Positions 4,961 through 6,788 of a stretch of DNA of 6,788 nucleotides are shown piece after piece. The first letter of the stretch is position 1. Each line of letters starts with the position of its first letter. The position numbers and the translations under genes are program-made. The notes below the pieces were generated by a model. That model saw nothing but the letters and a program-made list of their open reading frames with translations, was not told the origin of the DNA and searched no databases. This DNA comes from Thermodesulfovibrionales bacterium (GTDB lineage: Bacteria > Nitrospirota > Thermodesulfovibrionia > Thermodesulfovibrionales > UBA1546): positions 1-6,788 of the forward strand of contig CAKKPR010000250.1 in the NCBI GenBank assembly GCA_919901705.1, written 5' to 3'.

Positions 4961-5735
4961 TTGCATCATCTATTGCATTCGCCTTGAACAGATATCCATC
5001 AAGAAGCGCGTTGTCGCAAATAGTATTTATCAGCCGCGGAACTCCGCTTGAATACTGGAATATGGCCTTTATGGCGCTATCTGTGAATGGATTTTTGGGA
5101 CAGCCGGCTACATGCATTCTATGGGTTACATAGTCCTTTGTATTTTCTTCAGAAAGCGCCCTCAGTCTCACCCTTACTGCAACCCTCTGCTTTAACGGCT
5201 CGTCAAGCGACAGTACGCTGTCCAGGTCAGGCAGGCCGACAAATATGAAGTTCACCATCTTTCCTTCGGGCATCTCCATATTTAACAGGCCCCTGAATTC
5301 TTCCATTATCTCTTTGGACTTAAGCATCTGGACCTCATCAATAATAACTACTGCTGCTTTCCCCTGCTCACCCAGTTCATAAAGCCTTCTGTATATCTGG
5401 CTCAGAAGCTCAACCTTGTCGTCTTTTACATCTGACACGCCAAGCTGTATTGCAAGTTTCTTCAGCAGCCAGTCAGCGCTTACCGCAGAATGGATTACAA
5501 CAAGAAGGACTGCCTCATAAACACTCTCGTCAAGCTCCTCGAGAAGCCTGCGCGCCAATGTGGTCTTGCCTGTCCCTATATCGCCGATAACAACCGCCAG
5601 TCCCTTTTTTGTATCAATGGCGTATTTCAGCCTTACCAGCGCTTCTGAATGCTGTGTGCCCTTATAGTAAAACCTGTTATCAACAACATTCGAAAACGGG
5701 TGCTCTTTTAAACTGTAATAATCAAGATAATCCAT
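4908..5735 (-). CDS. AAA+ ATPase of the GspA/ExeA/MshM type
   Basis: A 275-residue ATPase that opens with YYSLKEHPFSNVVDNRFYY, the typical start of GspA/ExeA and MshM proteins. Walker A is GDIGTGKTT (51-59), Walker B VVIIDE (129-134) with Q136, a sensor-like segment is FIFVGLPDLD, an arginine-rich stretch follows after LKQR, and the sensor-2 motif SGVPRLIN lies near 230. Members energise assembly of type II secretion secretins or MSHA-type pili, and related ATPases serve exopolysaccharide loci. Unlike full ExeA it has no transmembrane segment and no C-terminal peptidoglycan-binding domain, ending in a charged tail (NGEEKK), so it is of the short, cytoplasmic MshM-like form. It follows the TPR gene by three bases with no clear ribosome site, indicating coupled translation in one operon. 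The exact machine served cannot be told from this window. Confidence 0.88.
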   Translation of the reverse strand: MDYLDYYSLKEHPFSNVVDNRFYYKGTQHSEALVRLKYAIDTKKGLAVVIGDIGTGKTTLARRLLEELDESVYEAVLLVVIHSAVSADWLLKKLAIQLGVSDVKDDKVELLSQIYRRLYELGEQGKAAVVIIDEVQMLKSKEIMEEFRGLLNMEMPEGKMVNFIFVGLPDLDSVLSLDEPLKQRVAVRVRLRALSEENTKDYVTHRMHVAGCPKNPFTDSAIKAIFQYSSGVPRLINTICDNALLDGYLFKANAIDDAIIRAVAVDLGLNGEEKK

Positions 5736-5738
5736 ACT

Positions 5739-6788
5739 CTATAAGTAAGAAACCCTTTCCTTTTTTATCTTCTGCTTCTCTGATATTACAGGTTTTGAAG
5801 ATGCTCCTGCAACCATTACTTTTAACAGATTAATCTTCTCTGAAACATTCCTGAACTTTGAATTCCACCCGTATACACCTGTATAGAACTCAAGCGCCTC
5901 TGCAACATCTCCGTTTTTTTCATGTGCCTCTGCAAGGTCGTATTTTACACCCCAGTATGACTCATCCCTTGTTTCTATTTTCCCAAGCACATTGCTGAAA
6001 GATTCAATTGCAAGGGAAAACAGGCCCTTAGACATATAACATATCCCGAGCATATTTATCGACTGGGCCAATCTCTTTGGATCATTCTTCGATACCTGAA
6101 ACTCCCTTATTGCATCGTCTATCAGTCCCATCTCCTTATAAGCAATACCGAGATTATAGTGCGTCTCTGAATCCTCTGCCCCTACCTCTTTTTCAAGGCC
6201 TTTTTTAAACTCCTCGAATATATCAAGCACATCGTTCCCCAGTGCAGGCTCCGGAGCTTCCTGCGCATCGAGCGCCTCCGGCATCACAAACTCCGCGACC
6301 GGCTTTTCGGCAAACCCTTCTATTGTCTCCTCTTTTGCAGCAGCTTCTTCCGGCATAGGGACTTCTACCGACAAAAGTTTCTGTTTTATCTCTTCATTGT
6401 CAGGGAAGAGTTTAAGGAGCTTTTGATATATCGCATTTGCCTCTGCATACAATCCCTGCCTTAAATAGAACTCAGCCTCTGACATATCTTCGCTGTAGTC
6501 CTCAAGGTTTATACCCAGAGCGGACTCCTCAGAAACAGGCGCTACAAACTCTGCCGAAGGCTGCATAGATGCTCTTTCGAGCAGCCGGTGATCCTCAGGG
6601 TTTATCTCATAGGCTTCTTTAAGTATCCCTTCTCTCTGTTCCATATTGCCTGCCCTGCTGTAAAGCTCTGCAAGAACAAGACACTCAGCCACGGCCTGTT
6701 CTTTATCACCTGTGTCTATATATAAAATTTTAAGTTTTGCATGAATATCAATATCCCGGGGTTCTCTTATCTTAAGATTTTCAAGAAG
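5739..6788 (-). CDS. TPR-repeat protein, 5' end outside window
   Basis: The frame is open from the window edge (first codon CTT at 6786-6788) to a TAG at 5739-5741, giving 349 residues without a start. A GTG at 6690-6692 is an internal codon because the frame continues upstream with TPR-like sequence (DIDIHAKLKILYIDTGDKEQA). In residues counted from the window edge there is a helical-repeat region to about 75, another repeat near 102-140 (AEFYLRQGLYAEANAIYQKL), and an acidic, Pro/Ala/Glu-rich linker near 141-184. Three clear C-terminal TPRs follow at about 208-312 (HYNLGIAYKEMGLIDDAI, then MLGICYMSKGLFSLAI, then YDLAEAHEKNGDVAEAL). The tail is basic (KQKIKKERVSYL). TPRs bind partner proteins. 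The three-base gap to the GspA/MshM-like ATPase suggests it is a scaffold for the same envelope apparatus. No membrane segment is seen in the part present. Confidence 0.88.
   Translation of the reverse strand, partial: LLENLKIREPRDIDIHAKLKILYIDTGDKEQAVAECLVLAELYSRAGNMEQREGILKEAYEINPEDHRLLERASMQPSAEFVAPVSEESALGINLEDYSEDMSEAEFYLRQGLYAEANAIYQKLLKLFPDNEEIKQKLLSVEVPMPEEAAAKEETIEGFAEKPVAEFVMPEALDAQEAPEPALGNDVLDIFEEFKKGLEKEVGAEDSETHYNLGIAYKEMGLIDDAIREFQVSKNDPKRLAQSINMLGICYMSKGLFSLAIESFSNVLGKIETRDESYWGVKYDLAEAHEKNGDVAEALEFYTGVYGWNSKFRNVSEKINLLKVMVAGASSKPVISEKQKIKKERVSYL

Noticed and set aside
6690..6692. GTG as the start codon of the TPR protein
   Set aside because: The frame stays open to the window edge with continuing TPR-like sequence, so the gene most likely begins outside the window.
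1..6788. CRISPR array, tRNA, insertion sequence or a new multi-gene defence system
   Set aside because: No regularly spaced repeats, no cloverleaf sequence and no transposase fragment were seen. The toxin-antitoxin pairs are of known families and show no fusion to a further effector.

Overview
The window looks like a chromosomal segment of a Gram-negative bacterium with moderate GC content. A lipobox lipoprotein and a GspA/MshM-type ATPase paired with a TPR protein point to a diderm cell. Codon use and the gene mix would suit a Nitrospirota or delta-proteobacterial-type lineage, but that is an impression and not a result. No tRNA, rRNA, CRISPR array or insertion sequence was seen.

Layout. 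(1) Positions 1-170, minus strand: the start of a small membrane protein cut off by the window edge. (2) Positions 261-777, minus: a BrnT-type toxin followed by an overlapping ribbon-helix-helix antitoxin, with a promoter and a candidate inverted-repeat operator at 783-814. (3) Positions 958-1839, plus: argB, N-acetylglutamate kinase, of the N-terminally extended kind that is usually inhibited by arginine. (4) Positions 1840-2150: no intact gene, but a headless minus-strand reading frame that looks like the remnant of a small antitoxin-like protein. (5) Positions 2151-2699, minus: a Phd/YefM-type antitoxin and a RelE-superfamily (YafQ-like) toxin, with a well-formed promoter. (6) Positions 2917-4272, plus: radA, the DNA-repair and recombination ATPase, with a promoter placed so close to the ATG that a leaderless mRNA is implied. 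A lipoprotein gene overlaps its 3' end. (7) Positions 4908-6788, minus: a TPR protein (its start lies beyond the window) followed 3 bases later by an AAA+ ATPase of the GspA/ExeA/MshM group. This pair converges on the lipoprotein gene with a 53-base overlap.

How it fits together. Housekeeping genes (argB, radA) lie on the plus strand, and two toxin-antitoxin modules lie on the opposite strand on either side of argB. The right end looks like part of an envelope-assembly or secretion/pilus locus. The intergenic gaps carry degenerate 8-base tandem repeats (consensus roughly AAGYGNGS) at three places. I did not find a convincing new multi-gene system. The most unusual signals are the likely leaderless starts of radA and brnT, the two-turn inverted repeat over the brnT promoter, and the shared octamer repeats.
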